In this document: positions 1-14,350 of the stretch, in pieces
Layout: every line of letters starts with the position of its first letter
Position numbering within the stretch: position 1 is the stretch's first letter
Origin: Petrolisthes cinctipes
Lineage: Eukaryota > Arthropoda > Malacostraca > Decapoda > Porcellanidae
Direction of reading: 5' to 3'
DNA: 64,000 nt
NCBI GenBank assembly: GCA_033782935.1
Contig: JAWQEG010000710.1
Coordinates: forward strand, 1,240,001 to 1,304,000
Made by a program: the position numbers and the translations under genes
Notes under the pieces: model-generated
What the model saw: the letters and a program-made list of their open reading frames with translations, nothing else
Told to the model about the DNA's origin: nothing
Database searches by the model: none

Positions 1-2172
1 CATTACAGTGCTTGGACTGTTAATATCAACAGTCATTCATGGGTGGTGGATGTATAGGTATCATTTATGTGCTTGGACTGTAAATATCAACAGTCATTCA
101 TGGGGTGGTGGGTTTTTGGGTGTCATTACAGTGCTTGGAATGTAAATATCAATAGTCATTCATGGGGTTATAGTTGTGTGGGTGTCATTCTTGTGCTTGG
201 ACTGTGAATATCAACAGTCATTCATAGGGTGGTGGGTGTGTGGGTGTCATTACAGTGCTTGGACTATAAATAACAACCATCATTTATGGGGTAGTAGGTG
301 TGTGGGTGTCATTACAGGGCTTGGACTCTAAATATCAACAGTCGTTCATGGGATGTGTCGGTGTGATTACAGTGCTTGGACTAAATATCAACAGTCATTC
401 ATTGGGATGGTGGGTGTCATTTCAGTGCTTGGTGTGTAAATATCAACAGTCATTAATGGGTGGCGGGTGTCATTACAATGCTTGGACTGTTAATATCAAC
501 AGTCATTTATGGGTTGGTATGTGTGTGGGTGTCATTACTGTGGTTAGACTGTAAATATCAACTGTCAATCATGGGGGGGTCAGTGTGTGGGTGTCAATAC
601 AGTGATTGGATTGTAAATATCAACAGTCATTCATGGGGTGGTGGGTGTGTGGGTGTCATTACAGTGCTTGGACTGTAAATATCAACAGTCATTCAAGGGG
701 TGGTGGGTGTGAAGGTGTAATTACAGTTCTTGGAGTGTAAATATCAAGTCATTAATGGGGTTTTGGGTGTCATTACCGTGCTTGGACTGTAAATATCAAC
801 AACCATTTATGGGGTGGTGGGTGTGTGGGTGTCATTACAGTGCTTGGACTGTAAATATCAACAGACATTCATGGGGTGGTGGGTGTGTGGGTGTCATTAC
901 AGTGCTTTGACTGTAAATATCAACAGTCATTCATGGGAAGGTGGGTGTGTGAGTGTCATTACAGTGCTTGGACTTTAAATTTTTACAGTCTTTCATGGAG
1001 TTGTGGGTGTGTGGGTCATATTACACTGCTTAGACTGTAAATACTAACCCTCATTCATGGGGTTGTGGTTGTATGGGTGTCATTACATTGCTTGGACTGT
1101 AAATAACAACAGTCATTCAAGGGGTGGTGGGTTGTTGGTGTCATTACAGTGCTTGGATTGTAAATATCAAAAGTTTTTTATTGGGTGGTGGTTGTGTGGG
1201 TGTCATTACAGTGCTTGGACTGTAAATATCAACTGTAATTCATTAGGTGTGTCGGTGACATTACAGTGCTTGGACTGTAAATATCAACTGTCATTCATGG
1301 GGTGTGTCAGTGACATTACAGTGCTTGTTCTGTAAATATCAACAGTCATTGATGAGTTGGTGTGTGTGTGTCATTACAGTGTTTGGACTGTAAATTTCAA
1401 CTGTCATTCATTGAGTGTTGGGTGTATAGGTGTCATTACAGTGTTTGGACTTTAAATATCAACAGTAATTTATGGGTTGGTGGGTGTGTGGGTGTCATTA
1501 CAGTGCTTGGACTGTAAATATCAGCAGTCATTCATATGGCAGTGGTTGTGTGTGTTATTACAGTGCTTGGAATATAAATATCAAGAGCCATTCATGGGGT
1601 GGTGGGTGTTTGGGTGTCATTACAGTGCTTGGTCTGTAAATATCAACTGTCTTTCATGGAGTGGTGAGTGTTTGTGTGTCATTACAGTGGTTGGACTGTA
1701 AATATTAACAGTCGTTCATGGGGTGGTGGTTGTGTGGGTGTCATTCCTGTGCTTGGACTATGAATATCCCATGTTATTCATTGGGTAGTGGGTGTGTGGG
1801 TGTCATTACCTTGCTTGGACTGTAAACATTAACAGTTAATCATGGAGTGGTGGGTGTGTGGGGGTCATTACAGTGCTTGGACTGTAAAAAATCAACAGTC
1901 ATTTATGTGTGGTTGATGTATAGGTATCATTTCTGTGCTTGGACTGTAAATATCATCAGTCATTCAAGGGTTTGTGGTTGTGTGGGTGTCATTCCTGTGC
2001 TTGGACTGTGAATATCAACATTCATTCATGGGGTGGTGGGTGTGTGGGTGTCATTACAGTGCTTGGACTATAAATAACAACCATCATTTATGGGGTGGTG
2101 GATGTGTGGGTGTCATTAGAGTGCTTGGACTGTAAATATTAACAGTCATTCATGGGATGTGTGGGTGTGATA

Positions 2173-2582
2173 ACAGTCCAAGCACTCTAATGACACCCAC
2201 ACATCCACCACCCCATAAATGATGGTTGTTATTTATAGTCCAAGCACTGTAATGACACCCACACACCCACCACCCCTTGAATTACTGTTGATATTTGCAG
2301 TTCAAGCACAGGAATGACACCCACACAACCACAACCCCATGAATGACTGTTGATATTTACAGTCCAAGCACAGAAATGATACCTATACATCCACCACCCA
2401 TAAATGACTGTTGATTTTTTACAGTCCAAGCACTGTAATGACACCCACACACCCACCACTCCTCTGATTACAGTCCAAGCACAGAAATGATACCTATACA
2501 TCCACCACTTATAAATGACTGTTGATTATTTACAGTCCAAGCACTGTAATGACACCCACACACCCACCACTCCATGATTAAC
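2173..2582 (-). repeat. Inverted satellite segment flanked by two hairpins
   Basis: Here the satellite runs in reverse orientation: units read as the complement, for example AGTCCAAGCACTGTAATGAC. The segment is essentially the reverse complement of about 1829-2133, with one extra partial unit. At its left edge the arms 2030-2133 and 2173-2276 match perfectly over 104 nt with a 39-nt loop. At its right edge the arms 2535-2582 and 2584-2631 match perfectly over 48 nt with one base between them. The left junction falls in a shared ACAGT. This is the only inverted stretch I saw in the array. It could be a real fold-back rearrangement or a read or assembly artefact. Confidence 0.93.
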
Positions 2583-4659
2583 TGTTAATCATGGAGTGGT
2601 GGGTGTGTGGGTGTCATTACAGTGCTTGGACTATAAATAACAACCATCATTTATAGGGTTTTGGATGTGTGGGTGTCATTAGAGTGCTTGGACTGTAAAT
2701 ATCAACAGACATTCATGGGGTTGTGGTTGTGTGGGTGTCATTCCTGTGCTTGGACTGTGAATATCAACAGTCATTCATGGGGTGGTGGGTGTGTGGGTGT
2801 CATTACAGTGCTTGGACAATAAATAACAACCATCATTTATAGGGTGGTGGATGTGTGGGTGTCATTAGAGTGCTTGGACTGTAAATATTAACAGTCATTC
2901 ATGGGATGTGTGGGTGTGATAACAGTGCTTGGACTAAATATCAACAGTCATTCATGGGGATGGTGAGTGTCATTTTAGTGCTTGGTGTGTAAATATCAAC
3001 AGTCATTCATGGGTGGCGGGTGTCATTACATTGGTTGGACTGTAAAAATTAATAGTCATTCATGGGGTGGTGGGTGTGTGGGTGTCATTACAGTGCTTGG
3101 CCTGAAAATATTAACAGTCATTCATAAGGTGGATGGTGTGTGAGTGTCATTACAGTGCTTGGACTGTAAATATCAACAGTCATTTATGGGTTGGTATGTT
3201 TGAGGGTGTCATTACTGTGCTTAGACTGTAAATATCAATAGTCAATCATGGGGTGGTGGGTGTGTAGGTGTAATTACAGTTCTTGGAGTCTAAATATCAA
3301 GTCATTCATGGGGTGGTGGGTGTAATTACAGTGCTTGGACTATAAATATCAACAACCATTTATGGGGTGGTGGGTGTGTGGGTGTCATTACAGTGCTTGG
3401 ACTATAAATAACAACAGACATTCATGGGGCTGTGGTTGTGTGGGTGTCATTACAGTGCTTGGACTGTAAATATCAACAGTCATTCATGGGTTGGTTAGTG
3501 TGTGAGTGTCATTAAAATGCTTGGACTGTAAATATCAACAGTCATTCAAGGGGTGGTGGGTTGTTGGTGTTATTACAGTGCTTGGATTGTAAATATCAAC
3601 CGTCATTCTTTGGGTGGTGGGTGTGTGGGTGTCATTACAGTAATTGGACTGTAAATATCAACTGTCATTTATGGGGTGTGTCGGTGACATTACAGTGCTT
3701 GGACTGTAAATATCAACTGTCATTCATGGGATGGTGGGTGTGTGGGTGTTATTACAGTAATTGGACGGTAAAAATTAACTGACATTCATGGGGTGGTGGG
3801 TGTGTGGGTGTCATTACACTGCTTAATCTGTAAATATCAACAGTTATTCATTTAGTGGTTTGTGTAGGGGTGTCATTACAGTGCTTGTACTATAAATATC
3901 GATAATCATTAAAGGAGTGTTGGGTGTGTGGGTGTCATTACAGTGCTTGGACTGTAAATATTAACAGTCATTCATGGCGTGGATGGTGTGTGAGTGACAT
4001 TACACTGTTTGGACTGTAAATATCAAAAGTAATTCATGGGGTGGTTGGTGTGTAGGTCTCATTACAGTGCTTGGAATATAAATATCAACAGTCATTCATG
4101 GGGTGGATGGTGTGTGAGTGTCATTACAGAGCTTAGACTGTTAATATCACCAGTCATTCATGAGGTGGTCAGTGTGTGGGTGTTAATACAGTGCTTGGAT
4201 TGTTAATATCAACAGTTATTCATGGGGTTGTCAGTGTGTGGGTGTTAATACAATGCTTGGACTGTAAATATCAACTGTCATTCATGGTGTGTGTGGGTAC
4301 TATTACATAGCTTGGACTCATAATATCAACAGTCATTCTTAGGTTGATGGGGGGGGGAGTGTCATTACAGTGCCTGGACTGTAAATATCAACAATCATTC
4401 ATGGGGTGGTGGGTGTGTAGGTGTAAGTACAGATCTTGGATCGTAAATATCAAGTCATTCATTAGGTAGTGGATGTATGCGTGTCAGTACTGTGCTTGGA
4501 CTGTTAATATCAAGAGCTATTCATGGGGTGGAGGGTGTTATGGTGTCATTACGGTGCTTGGTCTTTATATATAAACTGTCTTTCATGGAGTGGTGGGTGT
4601 TTGTGTGTCATTACAGTGGTTGGACTGTAAATATCAACAGTCATTCATTGATTGGTGGG

Positions 4660-7235
4660 TGTGTGGGTGTCATTACAGTGCTTGGACTGTAAACACCAAC
4701 AGTTAATCATGGGGTGGTGGGTGTGTGGGTGTCATTACAGTGCTTGTACTGTAAATATTTACAGTCATTCATGGGTGTTGGATGTATAGGTATCATTTCT
4801 GTGCTTGAACTGTAAATATCAACAGTCATTCATGGGGTGGTTGGTTTTTGGGTGTCATTACAGAGCTTGGAATGTAAATATCAACAGTCATTCATGGGGT
4901 TGTGGTTGTGTGGGTGTCATTCCTGTGCTTGGTCTGTGAATATCAACAGTCATTCATTGGGTGGTGGGTGTGTGGGTGTCATTACAGTGCTTGGACTATA
5001 AATAACAACCATCATTTATGGGGTGGTGGGTGTGTGGGTGTCATTAGAGTGCTTGGACTGTAAATATCAACAGTCATTCATGGAATTGTGGGTGTGATTA
5101 CAGAGCTTTGATTAAATATCAACAGTCATTTATAGGGATAGTGGGTGTCATTTCAGTGCTTGGTGTGTAAATATCAACAGTCATTCATGGGGTGGTGGGT
5201 GTGTGTGTGTCATTACAGTGCTTGGCCTGTAAATATCAACAATCTTTTATGGGGGGTGGGTTTGTGGTTGTCATTTCAGTGCTTGGACTGTAAATATCAA
5301 AAGTCATTAATGGGAGGGTGGGTGTCTGAGCGTCATTACAGCCCTTTGACTGTAAATATCAACAGTCATTCATAGTGTGTTAGGTGTCATTAGAATGCTT
5401 GGACTGTAAATATCAACAGTCATTCATGTGGTGGTGGGTGTCATTACAGCGCTTGGACTGTAAATTATAACAGTCATTCATGGGGTGGTGGGTGTGTGGG
5501 TATCATTACAGTGCTTAGGCTGTAAATATTAACAGTCATTCATGGGGTGGTGGGTGTGTGGGTGTCATTACAGTGCTTAGACTATAAATATCAACCTTCA
5601 TTTATGGGGTGGTGGGTGTGTGGGTGTTATTTCAGTGCTTGGACTGTAAATATCCACAGTCATTTATAATGTGGTGGGTGTGTGAGTGTCATTACAGAGC
5701 TTGGACTGTAAATATCAACAGTCATTAATGGGGTGGTGGGTGTGTGGGCATCATTACAGTGCTTGGACTATAAATATCAACCATCATTTATGGGGTGGTG
5801 GGTGTGTTGGTGTCATTACAGTGCTTGGACTGTAAATATCAACAGAGTATTCATAGGGTGGTGGGTGTGTGGGTGTCATTATAGTGCTTGAACCATAAAT
5901 ATCAACCATCATTCATGGGGTGGTGGGTGTGTGGTTGTCATTAAAGTGCATTGACTGTAAATATCAATAGTCATTAATGGGGTTCTGGGTGTCATTATAG
6001 TGCTTTGAGTGTAAATATCAACAGTTATTTATAGGTTGTTTAGTGTCATTAGAGTGCTTGGACTGTAAATATCAACAGTTATTCATGGGGTGTTGGGTGT
6101 GTGGGTGTCATTACAGTGCTTGGACTATAAATATCAACCATCAGTCATGGGGTTGGTGGGTGTGTGGTTGTCATTAAAATGCTTTGACTCTAAATATCAA
6201 TAGTCATAAATGGGGTTGTGGGTGTCATTATAGTGCTTTGACTGTAAATATCAACAGTCATTCATGGGGTGATGGGTAAGTTAGTGTCAATACAGTCCTT
6301 GGACTGTAAATAAAAACAGTCATTCATTTGATGGTGGGTGTGTGGGTGTCATTACAGTGTTTGGACTGTAAATATCTACAGTCATTAATGGGTGTTGTGG
6401 GTGTGTGGTTGTCATTACAGTACTTGGACTGTAAATATCAAGAGTCACTCATAGGGTTGTAGGTATCATTAGAGTGCTTGAACTGTAAATATCAACAGTT
6501 ATTCATGGGATGTGTGGATGTCATTATAGTGCTTGGACTAATAATATCAACAGTCATTCATGTGGTTGTGGGTGTCATTACAGGGCTTGTATTGTAAATA
6601 TCAACAGTTATTCATGGGTTGTGGGTGTCATTATAGTGTTTAGACTGTAAATATCAACAGTCATTCATGGAGTAGTAGATGTGTGGGTGTCATTACTGTG
6701 CTTGTACAGTAAATATCAACAGTCATGGGGTGGTTAGTGTGTGGGTGTCATAACAGTTTTTGGACTTTTAATATCAACCATCATTCATCGGGTGGTGGGT
6801 GTGTGGGTGTCATTACAGTGCTTGGACTGTAAATATTAAAAGTCATTCATGGGGTGGTGGGTGTGTGGATGTCATTACAGTGCTTGGTCTGAAAATATCA
6901 ACAGTCATTAATGGGGTGGTGGGTGTGTGGGTGTCATTACAGTGTTTGAACTATAAATATCAACCATCATTTATCGGGTGGTGGGTGTGTGGGTGTCATT
7001 ACAGCGCTTGGACTGTAAATATCAACAGTCAATTATGGGGTGGTGTTAGTGTGGGTGTCATTACAGTGTTTTGACTGTAAATATAAACAGTCATTTATTG
7101 GGTTGTGGGTGTCATTAGAGTGCTTGGACTTTAAATATCAAAAGTCATTCATAGGGTGGTGAGTGTGTTGGTTTCATTACAGTTCTTGGACTGTAAATAT
7201 CAACTATCATTCTTTGGGTGGTGGGTGTGTGGGTG
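4660..7235 (+). repeat. Segmental satellite duplication A, copy 1
   Basis: A run of about 40 consecutive satellite units whose individual variants recur in the same order at 8213-11024. Shared private variants include units with TTTACAGTCATTCATGGG, a unit with the step GTCTGAGCGTCATTACAG, and a unit with a CAACAGAGTATTCAT step. The offset between copies is about 3553 bp at the left and 3785 bp at the right, so copy 2 has gained about 230 bp. Homology ends near 7235, where copy 1 continues with TGCTCAGATTG and copy 2 returns to consensus units. Boundaries were judged by eye. Confidence 0.85.
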
Positions 7236-8212
7236 TCATTACTGTGCTCAGATTGAAAATATTAAGAGTCAATTATGGGGTGGTGGGTGTCATTAGAATG
7301 CTTGGACTGTAAATATTAACAGTCATTCATGGGGTGGTGGGAGTGTGGATGACATTACAGTGCTTGGACTGAAAATATCAACAGTCATTCATGGGGTGGT
7401 TGGTGTGTGGGTGTCATTACAGTGCTTAGACTGTAAATATCAGCAGTAATTTATGGGTTGGTGGGCATGTTGGTGTCATTACAGTTCTTGGACTGTAAAT
7501 ATCAACCATCATTATTTGGGTGGTGGGTGTGTGGGTGTTATCACAGTGATTGGACTGTAAATATCAACAGTCATTCATAGGGTGGTGGGTGTGTGAGTAT
7601 CATTACAGAGCTTGGAGAGTAAATATCAACAGTCATTCATGAGGTGGTAGGTGTCATTATATTGCTTGGACTGTAAATATCAACAGTCATTGATGGGTGG
7701 TAGTTGTCATTACAGTGTTTGGACTGTCAATATCAACAATCAATCATAGGGTGGTGGGTGTGTGGGTGTCATTACAGTGTTTAGACTGTAAATATCAACA
7801 GTCATTCATGGGTAGTGGGTGTCATTACAGTTCTTGGACTGTAAATATCAACAGTCATTCATGTTGTGGTGAGTGTGTGGGTGTCATTACAGTGTTTGGC
7901 CTGTAAATATAAACAGTCATTTATAGGATGGTTGGTATGTGCTTGGACTGTAAATATCAACAGTCATTCATGGGGTGGTGGGTGTTTGGGAGTCATTACA
8001 GTGCTTTAACTGTATATATCAACAGTCACTCTTAGGGTGTTAAGTGTCATTAGAGTGATTGGACTGTAAATATCAACAGTCATTGATGGGTGGTAGTTGT
8101 CATTACAGTGCTTGGACTGTGAATATCCCCAGTCATTCATAGGGTAGTGGGCGTGTTGGTGTCATTACATTGCTAGGACTGTAATATCAACAATCATTCA
8201 TGGGGTGTTGGG

Positions 8213-11024
8213 TGTGTGGGTGTCATTACAGTGCTTGGACTGTAAACATCAACAGTTAATCATGGGGTGGTGGGTGTGTAGGTGTCATTACAGTGCTTGT
8301 ACTGTAAATATTTACAGTCATTCATGGGTGTTGGATGTATAGGTATCATTTCTGTGCTTGAACTGTAAATATCAACAGTCATTCATGGGGTGGTTGGTTT
8401 TTGGGTGTCATTACAGAGCTTGGAATTTAAATATCAACAGTCATTCATGGGGTTGTGGTTGTGTGGGTGTCATTCCTGTGCTTGGTCTGTGAATATCAAC
8501 AGTCATTCATTGGGTGGTGGGTGTGTGGGTGTCATTACAGTGCTTGGACTATAAATAACAACCATCATTTATGGGGTGGTGGGTGTGTGGGTGTCATTAG
8601 AGAGCTTGGACTGTAAATATCAACAGTCATTCATGGAATTGTGGGTGTGATTACAGAGCTTCGATTAAATATCAACAGTCATTTATAGGGATAGTGGGTG
8701 TCATTTCAGTGCTTGGTGTGTAAATATCAACAGTCATTCATGGGGTGGTGGGTGTGTGCGTGTCATTACAGTGCTTGGCCTGTAAATATCAACAATATTT
8801 TATGGGGGGTGGGTTTGTGGTTGTCATATCAGTGCTTGGACTGTAAATATCAAAAGTCATTAATGGGAGGGTGGGTGTCTGAACGTCATTACAGCCCTTT
8901 GACTGTAAATATCAACAGTCATTCATAGTGTGTTAGGTGTCATTAGAATGCTTGGACTGTAAATATCAACAGTCATTCATGTGGTGGTGGGTGTCATTAC
9001 AGCGCATGGACTGTAAATTATAACAGTCATTCATGGGAGGGTGGGTGTCTGAGCGTCATTACAGCCCTTTGACTGTAAATATCAACAGTCATTCATAGTG
9101 TGTTAGGTGTCATTAGAATGCTTGGACTGTAAATATCAACAGTCATTCATGTGGTGGTGGGTGTCATTACAGCGCTTGGACTGTAAATTATAACAGTCAT
9201 TCATGGGGTGGTGGGTGTGTGGGTGTCATTACAGTGTTTAGACTATAAATATCAACCTTCATTTATGGGGTGGTGGCTGTGTGGGTGTTATTACAGTGCT
9301 TGGACTGTAAATATCCACAGTCATTTATAATGTGGTGGGTGTGTGAGTGTCATTACAGAGCTTGGAATGTAAATATCAACAGTCATTAATGGGGTGGTGG
9401 GTGTGTGGGCATCATTACAGTGCTTGGACTATAAATATCAACCATCATTTATGGGGTGGTGGGTGTGTTGGTGTCATTACAGTGCTTGGACTGTAAATAT
9501 CAACAGAGTATTCATAGGGTGGTGGGTGTGTGGGTGTCATTATAGTGCTTGAACCATAAATATCAACCATCATTCATGGGGTGGTGGGTGTGTGGTTGTC
9601 ATTAAAGTGCATTGACTGTAAATATCAATAGTCATTAATGGGGTTCTGGGTGTCATTATAGTGCTTTGAGTGTAAATATCAACAGTTATTTATAGGTTGT
9701 TTAGTGTCATTAGAGTGCTTGGACTGTAAATATCAACAGTTATTCATGGGGTGTTGGGTGTGTGGGTGTCATTACAGTGCTTGGACTATAAATATCAACC
9801 ATCAGTCATGGGGTGGTGGGTGTGTTGGTGTCATTACAGTGCTTGGACTGTAAATATCAACAGTTATTCATGGGGTGTTGGGTGTGTGGGTGTCATTACA
9901 GTGCTTGGACTATAAATATCAACCATCAGTCATGGGGTTGGTGGGTGTGTGGTTGTCATTAAAATGCTTTGACTCTAAATATCAATAGTCATAAATGGGG
10001 TTGTGGGTGTCATTATAGTGCTTTGACTGTAAATATCAACAGTCATTCATGGGGTGATGGGTAAGTTAGTGTCAATACAGTCCTTGGACTGTAAATAAAA
10101 ACAGTCATTCATTTGATGGTGGGTGTGTGGGTGTCATTACAGTGTTTGGACTGTAAATATCTACAGTCATTAATGGGTGTTGTGGGTTTGTTGTTGTCAT
10201 TACAGTACTTGGACTGTAAATATCAAGAGTCACTCATAGGGTTGTAAGTATCATTAGAGTGCTTGAACTGTAAATATCAACAGTCATTCATGGGATGTGT
10301 GGATGTCATTATAGTGCTTGGACTAATAATATCAACAGTCATTCATGTGGTTGTGGGTGTCATTACAGGGTTTGTATTGTAAATATCAACAGTTATTCAT
10401 GGGTTGTGGGTGTCATTATAGTGCTTAGACTGTAAATATCAACAGTCATTCATGGAGTAGTAGATGTGTGGGTGTCATTACTGTGCTTGTACAGTAAATA
10501 TCAACAGTCATGGGGTGGTTAGTGTGTGGGTGTCATAACAGTTCTTGGACTTTTAATATCAACCATCATTCATCGGGTGGTGGGTGTGTGGGTGTCATTA
10601 CAGTGCGTGGACTGTAAATATTAAAAGTCATTCATGGGGTGGTGGGTGTGTGGATGTCATTACAGTGCTTGGTCTGAAAATATCAACAGTCATTAATGGG
10701 GTGGTGGGTGTGTGGGTGTCATTACAGTGTTTGAACTATAAATATCAACCATCATTTATCGGGTGGTGGGTGTGTGGGTGTCATTACAGCGCTTGGACTG
10801 TAAATATCAACAGTCAATTATGGGGTGGTGTTAGTGTGGGTGTCATTACAGTGTTTTGACTGTAAATATAAACAGTCATTTATTGGGTTGTGGGTGTCAT
10901 TAGAGTGCTTGGACTTTAAATATCAAAAGTCATTCATAGGGTGGTGAGTGTGTTTGTTTCATTACAGTTCTTGGACTGTAAATATCAACTATCATTCTTT
11001 GGGTGGTGGGTGTGTGGGTGTCAT
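8213..11024 (+). repeat. Segmental satellite duplication A, copy 2
   Basis: Second copy of 4660-7235, in the same orientation. Its extra length is explained by internal tandem duplications: the stretch around 8860-9010 (the unit with the GTCTGAACGTCATT step and its neighbours) is repeated at about 9030-9200, and two units around 9720-9810 are repeated at 9830-9930. A third copy of the right-hand part is split by the retrotransposon at 14947-21245: its left half lies at about 14390-14946 and its right half at 21246 to about 22030. Confidence 0.83.
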
Positions 11025-13689
11025 TACAGTGCTTGGACTGTAAATATCAACAGTCATTTATGGGGTGGTGGGTGTCATTATAGTGCTTGAACTGTAAATA
11101 TCAACAGTCACTCTTAGGGTGTTAAGTGTCATTAGAGTGATTGGACTGTAAATATCAACAGTCATTGATGGGTGGTAGTTGTCATTACAGTGCTTGTACT
11201 GTGAATATCAACAGTCAATCATAGGGTGGTGGGTGTGTGGGTGTTATTACAGTGTTTGGACTGTAAATATCAACAGTCATTCATGTTGTGGTGAGTGTGT
11301 GGGTGTCATTACAGTGTTTGGCCTGTAAATATAAACAGTCATTTATAGGATGGTGGGTATGTGCTTGGACTGTAAATATCAACAGTCATTTATGGGGTGG
11401 TGGGTGTGTGGGTGTCATTACAGTGCTTGGACTATAAATATCAACCATCATTCATAAGTTGGTGGGTGTGTGGGTGTCATTAAAGTGCTTTGACTGTAAA
11501 TATCAATAGTCATTAATGGGGTTGTGGGTGTCATTACAGTGCTTGGACTGTAAATATCAACACTCATTCATGGGATGATAGGTGAGTTGGTGTCAATACA
11601 ATGCTTGGACTGTAAATATCAACAGTCATTCATTTGATGGTGGGTGTGTGGGTGTCATTACAGTGCTTGGACTGTAAATATCAACAGTCATTTATGGGGT
11701 GGTGGGTGTCATTATAGTGCTTGAACTGTAAATATCAACAGTCACTCATAGGGTTGTGGGTATCATTACAGTGCATGAAATGTAAATATCAACAGTCATT
11801 CATGTGGTGGGGGGTGTCATTATAGTGCTTGAACTGTAAATATCAACAGTCATTCATGGGTGGTGGGTGTCATTACAGTGCTTAGACTGTAAATATTAAC
11901 AGTTATGGGGTGGTTAGTGTGTGGGTGTCATTACAGTTCTTGGACTTTGAATATCAACCATCATTCATTGGGTGGTAGGTGTGTGGGTATCATTACAGTG
12001 ATTGGACTGTAAATATTAGCAGTCATTAATGGGGTGGTGGGTGTGTGGATGTCATTACAGTGCTTGGACTGTAAATATTAACAGTCATTCATGGGGTTGT
12101 GGGTGTGTGGATGTCATTACAGTTCTTGGACTTTAAATATCAACCATCATTCATTGGGTGGTGGGTGTGTGGGTATCATTACAGTGCTAAGACTGTAAAT
12201 ATTAACAGTAATTCATGGGGTGGTGAGTGTGTGGATGTCATTACAGTGCTTGGACTGAAAATATCAACAGTCATTCATGGGGTGGTTGGTGTGTGGGTGT
12301 CATTACAGTGCTTGGAATTTAAAAATCAACAGTCATTTATGGGGTGGTGGGTGTGTGAGTGTCATTACAGAGCTTGGACGGTAAATATCAACAGTCATTA
12401 ATGGGGTGGTGGGTGTGTGGGTGTCATTACAGTGATTATACTGTAAATATCAACCATCATTCTTTGGGTGGTAGGTGTGTGGGTGTCATTACAGTGCTCA
12501 GATTGTAAATATTAACAGTTAATATGAGGTGGTGGGTGTCATTAGAGTGTTTGGACTGTAAATATCAACAGTCATTCATTGGGTGGTGGGTGTGTGAGTG
12601 TCATTACAGAGCTTGGACTGAAAATATCAACAGTCTTTTATGGGGTGGTGGGTGTGTGAGTGTCATTACAGAGCTTGGACTGAAAATATTAACAGTCATT
12701 CATGGGGTGGTGGGTGTGTGGGTGTCATTACAGTGCTTGGACTGTAAATATCAACAGTCATTCTTGGGGTGGTGGGTGTGTGGGTGTCATTACAGTGCTT
12801 AGACTGTAAATATCAACAGGCATTTATGGGGTGGTGGATGTGTGGCAATCATTACAGTGCTTGGACTGTAAATATCAACAGTCAATAATGGGGTGGTGGG
12901 TGTACGGGTGTCATTACAGTGCTTGGACTGTAAATATCAACTGTCATTCATGGGGTGGTGGGTGTGTGAGTGTCATTACAGTGTTTTGATTGTAGATATC
13001 AACCATAATTTATGGTGTGCTGGGTGTGGGGGTGTCATTAGTGCTTGGACTGTAAATATCAACAGTTATTCATAGGGTGGTGAGTGGCATTACAGTGCTT
13101 GGACTGTAAAAATCAACAGTAATTCATGGGGTGATGGGTGTGTGTGTGTCATTACAGTGCTTGGACTGTTAATATCAATAGTTATTTAAGGGGTGTTTTT
13201 TGTTTGGGTGTCATTATATTGCTTGGACTGTAAATATCAACTGTCAATCATAGGGTGGTAGGTGTGTGGGTGTCATTACATTGCTTGGACTGTAAATATC
13301 AACATTCATTCTTGGGTAGGTGGTTGAGTGGGTGTCATTACAGTGCTTAGACTGTAAATATCAACAGTCAATCATGGGTAGGTCGTTGTGTGGGTGTCTT
13401 TACAGTGCTTAGACTGTAAATATCAACAGTCATTTATGGGGTGGTGGGTGTGTAGGTGTCATTACAGTGCTTGGCTTGTAAATATAAACAGTCATTTATA
13501 GGATGGTAGGTATGAGGTTGTCATTACAGTGCTTGGACTGTAAATATCAACAGTCATTCATGGGGTGGTGGGTGTGTGGGAGTCATTACAGTGCTTTGAC
13601 TGTACATATCAACAGTCATTCATAGGGTGTTGAGTGTCATTAGAGTGCTTGTACTGTAAATATCATCAGTCATTTATGTGGTGGTGGGT

Positions 13690-14350
13690 GTGTGGGTGTC
13701 ATTACAGTGCTTGGACTATAAATATCAACTATCATTCATAAGTTGGTGGGTGTGTGGGTGTCATTAAAGAGCTTTGACTGTAAATATCAATAGTCATTAA
13801 TGGGGTTGTGGATGTCATTAAACTGCTTGGACAGTAAATATAAACAGTCATTCATAGGGTGATGGGTGAGTTGGTGTTAATACAGTGCTTGGACTATAAA
13901 TATCAACAGTCATTCATTTGACGATGGTTGTGTAAGTGTCATTACAGTGCTTGGACTGTAAATATCAACAGTCATTTATGGGGTGGTTGGTGTGTGGTTG
14001 TCATTACGGTGCTTGGACTGTTAATATCAACAGTAACTCATTGGGTTGTGGGTATCATTAGAGTGCTTGAACTGTAAATATCAACAGTCATTCATGCGGT
14101 GTGTGGATGTCATTATAGTGCCTGGACTAATAATATCAACAGTTATTCATGTGGTGGTGGGTGTCATTACAGGGCTTGGATTGTAAATATCAACAGTCAT
14201 TCATGGTTGGTGGGTGTCATTACAGTGCTTAGACTGTAAATATTAACAGTCATGGGGTGGTTAGTGTGTGGGTATCATTACAGTTCTTGGACTATAAATA
14301 TCAACCATCATTTATCGGGTGGTGGGTGTGTGGGTATCATTACAGTGCTT
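13690..14350 (+). repeat. Segmental satellite duplication B, copy 1
   Basis: About eleven units with the same order of private variants as 22070-22730. They share a unit with CATTCATAAGTTGGTGGG, one with GGACAGTAAATATAAACAG, one with GTGAGTTGGTGTTAATACAG, and one with CATTCATGCGGTGTGTGG. Copy 2 lies on the other side of the LTR element, so the duplication links the two flanks. Boundaries are approximate. Confidence 0.75.

Noticed and set aside
2229..2501. A minus-strand open frame
   Set aside because: It is the same satellite frame on the other strand, caused by the inverted segment at 2173-2582.
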